This document shows, in pieces, positions 1 to 10,000 of a DNA stretch of 47,508 bases (the stretch's first letter is position 1; each line of letters starts with the position of its first letter). A program made the position numbers and the translations under genes. Under the pieces are notes generated by a model, which made no database searches, had not been told where the DNA came from, and saw only the letters and a program-made list of their open reading frames with translations. Source of the DNA: a virus; IMG/VR virus record IMGVR_UViG_3300022916_000029, positions 1 through 47,508 of that record, one strand, 5' to 3'.

Positions 1-1786
1 TGTCCCAGTCCCGCTGCATGAGCGGGTGTCCGGCGTCTACGACGTTGACCTGGAGGACCCCCGGCGTGTCGATGGCGATCTGCGTGTAACCGCGGTACCG
101 ACCCGAATCCACAGAGGACAGGAGGCCGTCGGCCCGGACTGCAAGCTCCCGGTTCGACTCTTCGTCCCGGCCACCGAACGTGGCGGCGCTGTTGGCGCAA
201 AGCACACCAGGAGGGCCGTCCACCATGGTGTTGATCTGACCCGCCGCCAGGTTCCCTGCGGTTCCGGGCTGCTCCGCCTGGATGAACACGGTGATCGAAT
301 ACCGGCCCGTGGCGGGGTCGTAAGAGGACCCCGCACCGGACGGGGTGATCTCACCCGAAGAGGTAGCCCTGAAGCTCGCTGACCCGCCCTGAGCCTTCTG
401 TCCGATGACAACAGTACGGGTCGTGTTGGGGCGGGCTGTCGTGAAACACGCCAACTCTCCCCGTGCCCTGGACCCTGTGTGCCGGATAACGCCCCTGCGG
501 GACGCCAACTGGTCGAAGGCGTTATTGATCATGTTCTGGACGTCGATGTCCGTCCGCAAGTAGAACGACTGCTTCAACGCCAGCTTGTAGGCCGACTGCG
601 TGACCGGGATGGGGTCTCCCGTGTTACCGGGGTCGTCAATGGCCAGCAAGGTGGCGAACGACTGGGCCGCCTGCAAGAACCCGATGATGAACCGGATCCG
701 CTCGGCCTCCGTGGCGAAGGGCTCGATGAAGGTGTCCCGCAGGACTGTTCCCGGCTTCACGTCCAACTCGGGCTGCGTCCTGTAGATGGAGAGCACCGTG
801 TCCTGCACGATCTGCTGGTGTGTGACTACGGGAAGCTGCGTGATCGCCGGGGTCACGATGATCGGGTCTGCCGCCACCTCGGGGCTGAAAACGGACTCGT
901 ACTCCGCCCCATTGATCAGGTAGACCGCTGTGACAACGTAGTACAGGGGATCCGTCTCCGGGATGGCCAGGAACTCCGAGTTCGGGATGGCCGGGTTCTG
1001 CGAGGACGTAGACGTAGAGCGCCTGTCGTGCGTGAACGAATACCGGGTGATCTGGCTGATGGCGTCCACCTGGAGGGTGGTCTTGAACCGACTCACCGTC
1101 TCAGGGATGCCGATGACCTCGTTGTAGTCCGCCTCGATAGGAGCGTTGAACTTGTCGACCTGCGTGCCCTGCACCCGGAAGTAAAGCGGGTCGGCTGCTG
1201 CGGACCCATCCAGGTTGGTCGCCACCGTGGAATCGACGGTCAGTTCGCCGAGGGTGCTGGTGTCCTCTACGATGTCCCCGGTCGAGACCATCTCGGTGTT
1301 GAGCCGGTAGTAGCCGGTCGTTCCACCGCCAGGAGACACAGAGGCGTAGAAGTGATAGCCCACGACGTTGCTGTCGTCGATGCCGTCCACATGAACGGTG
1401 ATGATGCGGTCGCCCCGTTCCACGTAGATGCCCGAGGGTGCGATGACCAGGGCCTGTACGTCCCGGTCGAGGGACAGAATGGCCTCCGCCGACGCCGGGT
1501 TCGTTGTCGACCCGCTGGAGAGGATGGAGCGAACGAGCACGGTGTTGCTACCGGGCAACAGGTTCAAGCCGTTGGGGTACGCCGACGGGTTCGGGACGGT
1601 GAACGAGGTCCCCTCGAACAGGATCATGTCCGGGTCAGAGGTAAAGGCGGCCCCTCGCACGGAGACCTGCATGTCCACCGTGAGGGCGTCCATCGTGCCT
1701 GTGAAGAACCGGGAGGAAATGTCTGTCGTGAAGATGAACTCCTCACGCAGCACCCCATCCGGGCCCAAGAACTTGGGTGTCGCCAT
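1..1786 (-). CDS. Baseplate J-like (T4 gp6-like) wedge protein, partial, 3' end outside window
   Basis: The frame stays open from ATG at 1786 to the left edge, giving at least 595 residues with no stop. Residues about 325-595 look like the Baseplate_J family of contractile-tail wedges. They contain QPELDVKPGTVLRDTFIEP near 338-356, then GGRDEESNRELAVRADGLL near 538-556, then GYTQIAIDTPGVLQVNVVD near 566-583; the last two are the family's usual charged motif and PGV strand. Residues 1-320 are beta-rich (GDRIITVHVDGI, YYVVTAVYLINGAEYES) and resemble Ig/FN3-like domains. The family joins wedges into the ring around the hub. The start overlaps the stop of the upstream wedge gene (TAATG), which suggests translational coupling and fits the gp25-then-gp6 order of many myoviruses. 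The long plus-strand frame opposite is a shadow. Confidence 0.9.
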   Translation of the reverse strand, partial: MATPKFLGPDGVLREEFIFTTDISSRFFTGTMDALTVDMQVSVRGAAFTSDPDMILFEGTSFTVPNPSAYPNGLNLLPGSNTVLVRSILSSGSTTNPASAEAILSLDRDVQALVIAPSGIYVERGDRIITVHVDGIDDSNVVGYHFYASVSPGGGTTGYYRLNTEMVSTGDIVEDTSTLGELTVDSTVATNLDGSAAADPLYFRVQGTQVDKFNAPIEADYNEVIGIPETVSRFKTTLQVDAISQITRYSFTHDRRSTSTSSQNPAIPNSEFLAIPETDPLYYVVTAVYLINGAEYESVFSPEVAADPIIVTPAITQLPVVTHQQIVQDTVLSIYRTQPELDVKPGTVLRDTFIEPFATEAERIRFIIGFLQAAQSFATLLAIDDPGNTGDPIPVTQSAYKLALKQSFYLRTDIDVQNMINNAFDQLASRRGVIRHTGSRARGELACFTTARPNTTRTVVIGQKAQGGSASFRATSSGEITPSGAGSSYDPATGRYSITVFIQAEQPGTAGNLAAGQINTMVDGPPGVLCANSAATFGGRDEESNRELAVRADGLLSSVDSGRYRGYTQIAIDTPGVLQVNVVDAGHPLMQRDWD

Positions 1787-2979
1787 TATCTGCCCCCGTT
1801 AATCTGGGCCACAGCCGAGTTCGGGATGTTAACCACGTCCTTCTCGGCCAACCCGGCGGCTTGTTGCCCTAGCATCAGCCCGTTGGACCCCATTGTCGCC
1901 ACCACCCCCGGCACCGTGAACACGATGGGAAGGTTGATGGGCTCCGCAGCAGCGTTCTGGACGGTCACATCCAACAGGAACGTCGTGGGGTCCTGCTCGT
2001 GCGGGGCCACACGGACGCCCAGGACGGCGTAGAGCCGCTCCTTGAACGTCACCGACTGGTACTTGCTCTGTGACTCTTGGAGCGTCTGATAGCGTGCCAG
2101 GGCCCGCCTCACGTCCTCATTCAAAAGGGACGCCACTCCGCCTAGAGCCTTGCTCCCAATTCGGGAACTAATCTGCGACCCGTACCAAGGGAAATAGGGG
2201 TTGGAGCCCCTGTCCGTCAGCAGGATCTTCATGACGGCCTGGTACAGGAGGGACTCATTCTCAATCATGAGCGTCTGCCCTGCCAGGTCGTACCTGTAAT
2301 CGTTCTCAACGTAGGACGCCCCACAGCGTAGACAACGCTGTGGTGGGACCGTGTAGGACACCGCAAAGGTCGGGTTCGTCCGTACCGGCTCGTTGAATAT
2401 GGGATACCTGTTCGTGATCGTGTCCGGGCGCACCTGGAGCGTCCAGCCAGGGTATAGCCTCCGTCCTGACGCCCGCCACGCCGTACCTGTCCCGGCGCAG
2501 TTTCCCACCTTGGAGGGCGTGCCGAACCCGAGGCTTTTGGCCGCCGTGCCCGTCACCTTGACGAAGGAGTCGATCCCAACCCTGGAGGTGTCCGTGAACA
2601 CGAGGTGCCCGTTGATGCTCTCAGGGAGGGCCACGGTAAACTGCTGGCGCAACAGGTACTGAACAACCTGGTCGGCGGTCAGCCGCTGTACGTTGGACGT
2701 ACCGAAGCCGACTGACTCGCTGCCCCGAGGCGTCTCTACCGTGAGGGTGTCCTCGTTGGCCGTCAGGTCGTAGGGGCCGGACTCGGAACTGAATAACTGG
2801 GCCGACACGTACAGGCCGCTCTGCGGGATGACCAGTTCGTCGTTGGCCACGATCCGCACTGTTCCGGCTCCGCCGACGGGCTGTTTCGTCGGAAGAGACA
2901 CCCGGTCTGTGCCTAGAGCTACGTTTTCCTCTAGGGTCAAGTGCGGACAGTGCCATGCCAGTTGTACGTCACGACTCAT
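1786..2979 (-). CDS. gp25-like baseplate wedge protein with N-terminal extension (397 aa)
   Basis: Residues about 230-357 resemble the gp25/gpW wedge family: NESLLYQAVMKILLTDRGS followed by NPYFPWYGSQI, then LLNEDVRRALARYQTLQESQ and a beta-rich end (LLDVTVQN..., PIVFTVP). Typical gp25 proteins are only about 100-150 residues, so the first 220 residues are extra. They hold a small module at about 98-152 (LTADQVVQYL ... AAKSLGF) that also occurs in the giant 3758-residue protein and the sheath, and a CLRCG motif at 216-220 that could be half a metal site. The next gene is the J-like wedge, the usual partner of gp25. The start follows a 50-base gap with only a weak GGGG ribosome site. Function by similarity and position; confidence is moderate because the match is by eye. 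Confidence 0.62.
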   Translation of the reverse strand: MSRDVQLAWHCPHLTLEENVALGTDRVSLPTKQPVGGAGTVRIVANDELVIPQSGLYVSAQLFSSESGPYDLTANEDTLTVETPRGSESVGFGTSNVQRLTADQVVQYLLRQQFTVALPESINGHLVFTDTSRVGIDSFVKVTGTAAKSLGFGTPSKVGNCAGTGTAWRASGRRLYPGWTLQVRPDTITNRYPIFNEPVRTNPTFAVSYTVPPQRCLRCGASYVENDYRYDLAGQTLMIENESLLYQAVMKILLTDRGSNPYFPWYGSQISSRIGSKALGGVASLLNEDVRRALARYQTLQESQSKYQSVTFKERLYAVLGVRVAPHEQDPTTFLLDVTVQNAAAEPINLPIVFTVPGVVATMGSNGLMLGQQAAGLAEKDVVNIPNSAVAQINGGR

Positions 2980-3029
2980 GCGTTACCCCACGGGTCTCAT
3001 TGAGGGCATGGTATAGGCAGGACACCGGC

Positions 3030-3920
3030 TCACCCCTTCGAGTCACGCATGGTCTCGGACCCCGTATCCTCGAACGTGAACCGTAGGAAGGACAGGTCCT
3101 GCCGTGCCTTAAAGTTTGACACGAATCCGTCGGCGTCCTTTTCATAGAGCACCTCGTACATGTCCTGCACCATGCTCTGCACTCTGAAGGAGGGCGTAAA
3201 CCTGTCCTCATCGAACGTGGACAGCCCGATGAGCGCCCCGCCGAACGCCTGCATCAACACGTCATCCCGTTCCCGCTCCAACTGTTCCCGAAGGTCACAG
3301 AGCTTGATGATCCGCCACTCAATGTCCTGCACCCGCTCCTTGATGGTCTGGTTGGCCCAGGCTCTCATCTGGTGCATGTACCGGACAATCGTGTTGGAAT
3401 CGTAGGCTCCACGGTCGATCCGGCCACCCTGTCGGGCCGGGGCGTAACCACTGTGCCGGGGCATACCGCCGGAGCCCTGTTCGTACCCCGTGCGCTCCCC
3501 CTGCTTGGGGACGGGGTCATTGGTGTCAACGGACCTGGGGGCGATGATGCCGCCGTAGGGGTACTTCTCGGACACGATGAACGTGCCGTCCTCTTTCTCT
3601 TCGATCACTTCCGTGGCGTCCGGGTGCAGGAACGGGGAGATGTCCGTCGGGTTGCCGCCCTGTGCCACGTAGGCCCGGATGAGGCGCTCCAAGGAGGAGT
3701 TCTTGGTCACAGTGAACCCTGCACGGTCCTCGGTCGCCCGGATATTGCCCTCTGCGTCCTTCTCCGTCTGGTAGGACACGGTCACCATGCCGATACGGAT
3801 CACCTCGGCGTTGATGGTTGCGATTCTGGCAGCCACCTCACGGCGGTTCCTAAGCAACCAGCTTGAGTAGGAACGGAAGTAGCCAACCGGCCACACCCCC
3901 ATCTTGGCAAAAGACGCCAT
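3030..3920 (-). CDS. Unknown baseplate-region protein (296 aa)
   Basis: I do not recognise the family. ATG at 3920 is preceded by AGGAGG seven bases upstream, and the stop of the preceding gene lies inside that site, so the two are tightly coupled. The N-terminal 55 residues are predicted helix (SYSSWLLRNRREVAARIATINAEVIRIG). Residues about 60-180 are polar and Gly/Pro-rich (KQGERTGYEQGSGG), probably a flexible linker. Residues about 185-245 form a charged amphipathic helix (IKERVQDIEWRIIKLCDLREQ) suited to coiled-coil pairing. The C-terminal part is mixed. No enzyme motif or membrane segment is visible. Position between the 967-residue protein and the gp25-like wedge suggests a baseplate structural or assembly role; this is inference from context. 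Confidence 0.6.
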   Translation of the reverse strand: MASFAKMGVWPVGYFRSYSSWLLRNRREVAARIATINAEVIRIGMVTVSYQTEKDAEGNIRATEDRAGFTVTKNSSLERLIRAYVAQGGNPTDISPFLHPDATEVIEEKEDGTFIVSEKYPYGGIIAPRSVDTNDPVPKQGERTGYEQGSGGMPRHSGYAPARQGGRIDRGAYDSNTIVRYMHQMRAWANQTIKERVQDIEWRIIKLCDLREQLERERDDVLMQAFGGALIGLSTFDEDRFTPSFRVQSMVQDMYEVLYEKDADGFVSNFKARQDLSFLRFTFEDTGSETMRDSKG

Positions 3921-3929
3921 GCCTACCTC

Positions 3930-6833
3930 CTACAACACATCAGGGGGTTCCGTCGGCGGGATCGGAACGTTCTCGGGGATGGCGTCCACACTGAAGATCG
4001 GAGCGGGCAAGCTGTCCTGGCTGGACATGGTCTCGCCCTCCCCGGGCTCACCCTCCTCTGTATCCAGGAGCATCCGAATCATATCCATGGCGATGGCGGG
4101 TCCATACGGGATCACCACAGCCAAGCCCGCACCGTAAGCCAGGGGACCGTCTGAGGGCTTATTCTTCGCCGACACGAGTTCCGAAAGGACCCCTCCCGTC
4201 CCGTCGGACACCAGCGCCAGGGCCGAACACTTCGGGATCTTGAAGGAGTAGCCCAGCAGAGCCTGGATGATGGCGTTGATCCGCTTGATCAGTTGCTGAA
4301 GCTCGATGATCCGGGCCTCGATGAACTCGATGTACTTGAGCAACGTGTCCAGCACGGACTTCAGCGACTTGGCGATGGCCTCGATCCAGTTCTGGAACAC
4401 GGTCAGGAACTCTTCGATGGCCGGGTACTGGTCCAGGAACCGGATTGCGATCCATTCCCCGTCCTCCGGCGACCGGCGAATAGCGGACGCTGCAACCCCA
4501 AGGGCCATGGCGGCCTCCTGGTACAGAATCCCTCCCTGGTACTTGGCCAGGAGCCCCCGCACGTAGCAGATGCCGAAAGGCCGGGTCGCCACCTCCAGAT
4601 TGTCATAGTCCTCAAGCACATGGCGGTTGACCACGAACACGGGGGACACGTCAGCGGACCCCTCCACGCTCTCAAACCCACCGATCCGTGACAGGTAGGG
4701 GCCGAACTTGGGGTCGACCAGGATGGAACCGTCCTCCTGGACGCTCTTCTCATACGCACCCAGCACGGAGCGGGACACGGTCGCAAGGAACTCCTCCACA
4801 TCATCAGCCTCAACGGCCATGGGGAGCTTGAATGAGGTGTCCCCCACGCCGAGGGTAGCTACCAGCATGTCGGGGTCCCGGTCGTAGAAGATGGTCGGCG
4901 GACTCTCGAACTTCAGCGTCGGCGTGAACAGGTCCCCGACGATCTCCTCGTTGATGTCCATGCTGTACGGGTTGATCGCCAGCCCCGTGTTCCTGTTGTT
5001 GTCTTGCAAGGACTCCAGGGGGCGCAAGAGGCCGGTCAACTGAGGAATGCCCGGGGCCAACTCGGGGTGGACCTCTTTGAAGATGTCTGCCCATGTGACG
5101 GTGCGGAGGTTCTCTGTGGCCTCCACGATGGCCTTCTCAGCTTCGGGCATCGGCCCGGTCTTGGAGTAGATGTCCTGAGCCGCCCGGTCGATCTGCTGGA
5201 GCAGGTCCGTGCGGAAATCCAACGGGGAGAGGTCCTTCTCCTCGACCTTCTTGCGGTACTCAGGGTACAGCAACCCGTTGAGATGTTGGAGTTTCTCCAA
5301 CCCACGCCGGTTCTTGACCACCCCACTGATGATCTGTGTGCCCTGCTCGATGGCCTTCTTCGTGTCCGCTGTCAGCGTGCTGTCCAACTGATCGAGGGGA
5401 ACCAGGTCCGGGCGGGTCAGGAACAGGATCATCAAGGCTGTCCGCAAGGCGTTGAGGTACTCCTCTGAGTACGCCGTCGGGAAGGTCACCGTCCTGGCGT
5501 CTGAGTAGGACGACACGAGAAACTCGGAGTCCACGGTCGGAACGACGGGGAGCTTCGGGGCATCCTTGACCTTGCCGAACTCCGGCAAATCATACCGGAA
5601 CCCGCCTGCGCTATCCTCGGGGGCATTGGACACGGACGTGGCGGCTATCCTCACGTACACCAGCCCTGCGGGCTTATCTTCTACCTCCAGGGTCACTAGG
5701 CCCGTCGCCGCATCCATCTTGGGGGTGGCGTGCCACGGCATGTCCTCCCACTTGAGCAGTTCGGAGTACTCTCCCATGGCCCACTGTGTCAGTGACGCCG
5801 AAAGAGGCACAAAGAAGGATCGCTGAAGGACGTAGCTGCCTTCCTTGTACAACTCCTCCAGGGGCACGACACTGTTGTCCGGGAGCTTGGCGTAGATCCG
5901 GGTCACCCCGTTCTTGACCTTACCGCCGTCGATGTTGGCATTGTAGGCCAAGGCGTCATCCAAGGAGAGCATGGCTGTTCCGCCGTGCAACACGATGGGC
6001 CGCCCGTCGATGTCACGGACCTGGCCGAACTCTCTTGGCTGTGCTTGGCCACTGCTGCCTGTATCCTCTGTCCCTCCGGCGGCCCTGGGGCGGTCGTACA
6101 CGAGGGGAAGGCCGTCCTTGATGGTCGACACCGTGACCAGGAACCCACCAGGCGGAAGCGGCGGGAAGGGCATCAAGGGGTTCTTCTTATTGACCGCAGG
6201 AACCTTCCACGCCACCTGTGCCACGTTGGGCGGTGTGCTCTCCAAGGTGAAGAACGACCCGATGTCCCCGAACTGGAGGATGTTGCTGGTCTCAGCAGCG
6301 TCCAGGCCGTACTTGAGGCTCGTGATGAACGGGACAGGCGGCCCAGAGGCGTCGCTGTAGGTCTGGTTGAAGTACGAGATCAACTGCTTGATGAACTTGA
6401 TGAGCCTCTGAATGTCCGAGATGTCCACGGACAGGTAGAAGAAAACGCTCAGGACCTCAGTTCTGCTGGTCACGTCCGGGCGTGTCGGGTCCGTGGTGTC
6501 CGTCAACCGTGCAATCATCCGGCGCTCGTACTCAGCGAACCCACCTACGAGATCATCGTAGGGGTAGTTCATCAGCTTCCAGTCGCCTGTGATGTAGATC
6601 CCCAACTGCCGAAGGTCATGGATCAAGGCCCGGATCTCATCTGCGATGGCCTTAACCAGAGCGGCGATGGGATCCAAGAAGGCGACCAGGAACGCCTTAG
6701 CTAGACGCAGGGCGGCCAAGGCCACGTCGAGGGCTGTGATCAGTACCTCGGCGACGGAGTTGATCGTCTCCCGGAGGTCTTCCAGAAAATCCGGGACAGC
6801 TAACTGGATTGTCCCCCACTCACCATCAGCCAT
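3930..6833 (-). CDS. Large virion/baseplate protein of unknown family (967 aa)
   Basis: An unrecognised large structural-type protein. Residues 10-75 are a run of hydrophobic amphipathic helices (VAEVLITALDVALAALRLAK, AFLVAFLDPIAALVKAIADE) without a signal-peptide pattern. Residues about 130-160 add helices (DISDIQRLIKFIKQLISYF). The centre is mixed beta, and residues about 840-900 return to helix (KSVLDTLLKYIEFIEARIIE then LQQLIKRINAIIQALLGYSF). A later hydrophobic stretch (LAYGAGLAVVIPYGPAIAMD) precedes an acidic, proline-rich end. Helical ends around a beta core suit a protein that packs along the baseplate or tail tip. It starts in a TGATG overlap with the 78-residue gene and is followed nine bases later by the 296-residue gene, so it sits in the baseplate operon. 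No catalytic motif was seen. Confidence 0.65.
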   Translation of the reverse strand: MADGEWGTIQLAVPDFLEDLRETINSVAEVLITALDVALAALRLAKAFLVAFLDPIAALVKAIADEIRALIHDLRQLGIYITGDWKLMNYPYDDLVGGFAEYERRMIARLTDTTDPTRPDVTSRTEVLSVFFYLSVDISDIQRLIKFIKQLISYFNQTYSDASGPPVPFITSLKYGLDAAETSNILQFGDIGSFFTLESTPPNVAQVAWKVPAVNKKNPLMPFPPLPPGGFLVTVSTIKDGLPLVYDRPRAAGGTEDTGSSGQAQPREFGQVRDIDGRPIVLHGGTAMLSLDDALAYNANIDGGKVKNGVTRIYAKLPDNSVVPLEELYKEGSYVLQRSFFVPLSASLTQWAMGEYSELLKWEDMPWHATPKMDAATGLVTLEVEDKPAGLVYVRIAATSVSNAPEDSAGGFRYDLPEFGKVKDAPKLPVVPTVDSEFLVSSYSDARTVTFPTAYSEEYLNALRTALMILFLTRPDLVPLDQLDSTLTADTKKAIEQGTQIISGVVKNRRGLEKLQHLNGLLYPEYRKKVEEKDLSPLDFRTDLLQQIDRAAQDIYSKTGPMPEAEKAIVEATENLRTVTWADIFKEVHPELAPGIPQLTGLLRPLESLQDNNRNTGLAINPYSMDINEEIVGDLFTPTLKFESPPTIFYDRDPDMLVATLGVGDTSFKLPMAVEADDVEEFLATVSRSVLGAYEKSVQEDGSILVDPKFGPYLSRIGGFESVEGSADVSPVFVVNRHVLEDYDNLEVATRPFGICYVRGLLAKYQGGILYQEAAMALGVAASAIRRSPEDGEWIAIRFLDQYPAIEEFLTVFQNWIEAIAKSLKSVLDTLLKYIEFIEARIIELQQLIKRINAIIQALLGYSFKIPKCSALALVSDGTGGVLSELVSAKNKPSDGPLAYGAGLAVVIPYGPAIAMDMIRMLLDTEEGEPGEGETMSSQDSLPAPIFSVDAIPENVPIPPTEPPDVL

Positions 6834-7069
6834 CAGGCACCTCCACCGCCCCTTTGGAGTCGGACTTGCTGGTCACGCAGGGCGGCCACCTTCTTGATGT
6901 CGTCGTCCAGGGCCCCCTCCAGGATGGACTTCAGCCGGAACAGCATGTCCACCTGTCCCTTCAAGGCACCGGAACCGACGAGCTTGGCGTCTTGCTCACC
7001 CCAGGACCCAATGTCGATCCCGTCGGCCTTCAACTTGGCCCGGATCTCTTCAAGGGTAGGATTACTCAT
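6833..7069 (-). CDS. Small protein of unknown function (78 aa)
   Basis: A short acidic-to-basic protein with sequence typical of a coding gene: predicted helix at residues 5-16 (LEEIRAKLKADG), a linker (IDIGSWGEQDAKLVGSG), and a second long helix at about 37-70 (GQVDMLFRLKSILEGALDDD) ending in Gly-rich GGGGA. The ATG lies inside the end of the giant gene (8-base overlap) and its stop overlaps the start of the 967-residue gene. That double overlap is the best support that it is translated. No conserved motif was recognised. It could be a small structural adaptor or chaperone for its very large neighbours; that is inference only. Confidence 0.65.
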   Translation of the reverse strand: MSNPTLEEIRAKLKADGIDIGSWGEQDAKLVGSGALKGQVDMLFRLKSILEGALDDDIKKVAALRDQQVRLQRGGGGA

Positions 7070-10000
7070 CGCTCACTCCCTCCACCGTTTCCTCCAGCAA
7101 GATCAGACGCTCGGCCTCCGCCAGCCGTTCCGGTAGCTCCTCGTCGAAGCGCCGGAGGGATGCGATGGTGCCGAGTACCTTGTGGGTGCGGTAGGCCAAC
7201 CAGACGTACCGGACAGGGCGGAACTTGTCGGACGTATCCAGCACAAGATCAACCCTCTCGGGTTCGACGGGCAGCACTTCGCCACCACCGCCTGGGGATG
7301 TGTCTGTATAGGCCGTGTAGGGCACCGGAGCCGGGGGTCCCGGAGGCGCTTGGGACAGCAACTGCATAGAGAACCCGTCACCCACACCCGTCAAGCTGTC
7401 CAACTTGCTGTCGTGGATCCAGAACCTGCGGTCCAGCATGGACAGGCAGCCCGAGTTGTTCAGGTAGGGCTGGAAGTCCACCTCGCCGACTAGGGATTGC
7501 AGGTAGGCGTTGGACAGGACTCCCATCCCGTCCTCAAAGTCCGTCGGGTGCCCCACGTCGATGATGTGCTCATCCCGCTGGAAAACGTAGAAGTTCCCGT
7601 ACTTTCTCCCGTTGAGCATCGCCCGGAACATCTCGATGATGGACAGCATCCTCTCCCGGATCATCAGGACAAGGTCGAGGGCTTCGTTCGTGTAGAGGCC
7701 GGACGGGCGGATGACCTTGTACGAGAAGGGCTGCACGGAAAACTGGTTGCCGTCAAAGGACTTGGAGATCGGGTCCCTCGCCTGTGTAGGCCGGAGGTCC
7801 ATCTGGCCTTCGTCACCTCCCGTACCAGGCAGGGTCGAACCCGAGATCGTCGGGTAGACGGCATACTCAAAGTCGCCGTCGGCGAACGTGACCGGGGTGA
7901 GGGCCGTCCCCGAGTACGTGGAGATGGGCTCTAGCACCAGGTGGGGCTCAACGGCGTCGTAAATTACGCTCTTGACCCGGTAGTAGCCCCGGTTGTCGTC
8001 GTAGACGCTGGGCTCAAGGGGGTCGTAGCCAGAGGTGCGCCCGTCTACGCCCCTGTCACCCAAGGGCCTCGCACCCTTCTCGTTCAGGTCTGTGGCCCCC
8101 AACCCCCGCACGTCCAGGTCGCCCTGCGGGTCGATGATGACGATGTCGTCCTTCCTGATCCCTGCGGTGTTGAGGTCTTCCTTGCTGTCGTACAGCTTGT
8201 TGGCGTCCGTGCCGTAAGCCCCGGTGTTCTTGACGTAACCGCCCGCATCGGTGGACCAGTCAGCGTCCGTCTGGTGTACGAGGCGGTCGGTAATGAGTTC
8301 CAGAAGCTGCTCGTTGCTTTGCTCGTGCGGAACCACCGCCTGCCGGAGGTAGATCTCAAACCTGTAGCCTATGGGGCTGCTGGTCTGGATCGGGGCTACC
8401 AGCTTGAGGAGGCCGTCGCCCTCCACGCCCACGATCTCGATCTCCTCCAACACGGAGAGGTCCTCGCCCAAGAGACGGAACGTGTCTCCGGCGTTGATGT
8501 TGACGTCGGGGTCCGTGAACGGGCCGACGTTCGTCCCTGTGTAGGTCTGGCCGTCGTTCCACACGTCCGGGGCCTTCGGGTCGAAGGGGGCGTGCAGCGG
8601 GTTGTCATTCCAGTCCATCACGAAGCTCTCGGCGTGGACTGTGGGCCGCTGCCGTGCGCTGCCGCTGTACCCCGTGAGGATGCCCCTGCGGATCTCGTAG
8701 GCGTACCGCAACGGCTTGAAGCCGCTCCCAGCGTCCTCCTGAATCTCGTGCCAGCGCCGCATCCGACGGATCTCAAAGCTGACCAGTTCGGGATCGGACA
8801 CCGTCGCACCGCTCAGGTCATAGTAGTACGCCTCACGGGCCGTCACAGACCGCTCCCAGTCGTCCTGTGCGTGCGGGTTCGGCAAGGGGCGGGCGCTGTC
8901 CACCACGAGGGGGTCAACCGCCCCCAGGTCCACCGTGGAGCGGGGGAACGAGGGCTCTAGGAAGATGCCCTCCTGTGCGTAGTGCCCCGGCGTCACCGTA
9001 CCCGGCACAGAGTAGTCGGCAGCCCCTGCGGTCGTCCCAGGCAGGATGCACCCAACCACGTTCGCCCCGCCGAAGCCGAAGGATCCAGGCGGCACGTTGA
9101 TGCTCGGCCACAGGAGCAGGAGCGATGAGATGTCGAGGGTGTGTACCACGTTGGAGAACCGCACCGAGTCCTCTTCCGGGTCAAACTCATTCCACCTGGT
9201 CAGGTCCATCCAACCTTCGTGGACGCCCACCGAGTTCGGGGCCGTCCCGTTGGTGACAATGTCTCCGCCAGGGGCAGAGAACGGCAGGTCCGAGGCGGCT
9301 GCCAGGGAGGCCGGGGGCCGGAGAGTGATGAACTCAAAGCCGAGGTTGACGGCCCCGGGGTTGTGGTAGCCCGCCACGTTGTCGTCCGGGAGGCCGGGTC
9401 CGTTGACGTTCACCGGGAGGTAGACCATCCCAGACACCGGGTAAGGCTTGTCCAGCAACGCCTCAAAATCAGCGGGAGAAAGCGGGTTCCCGCTGGCATC
9501 CCTGTAGTCCGTCACGGCAAAGTCGGGCGTCGTGCCACCGCCAAGGGTGATCGCCGTGTACTGTGCGCTGATGACGGCGTGGTTGAACGTCGTCTCGTCC
9601 GCAGAGGCCAGGTCACCCACGTTCCTGACGATGTAGATCCGCACGACCCCCGCACTGTCGGGGAAGGCGGACCAGTACAAGCCGTCAACCAGTTCCACAA
9701 CGGCGGGATCCTTGTACTCCGTCTGAGGCAGGTTGGAGAGGGTCAAGGTGCCCGGTGTGAATGCCTCCACCGTCGGGAACACCATCGGAACCCAGTCGCC
9801 GCCACCGCCCACGGTGATCTCAGGGGCAGACCGCCAATACGGGCCAGGGGCCGCCAGGGTGTCCCGGTCTACCGCATGCCGCACCAGGTAAGTCCCGACC
9901 TTCGTGCAGGCGGGGTTCGCACCCGGGGCCGAGTCGATCACGAGCAAGTCGCCCTGCTCAATGTTAGACAGAGCACCAGCGCCCAACGTGATCCCGGCTA

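Noticed and set aside
479-2032. A 517-codon plus-strand frame near the left edge
   Set aside because: It is a shadow of the baseplate-J and gp25-like genes on the minus strand; the protein is Arg/Val/Asp-rich and resembles no family.
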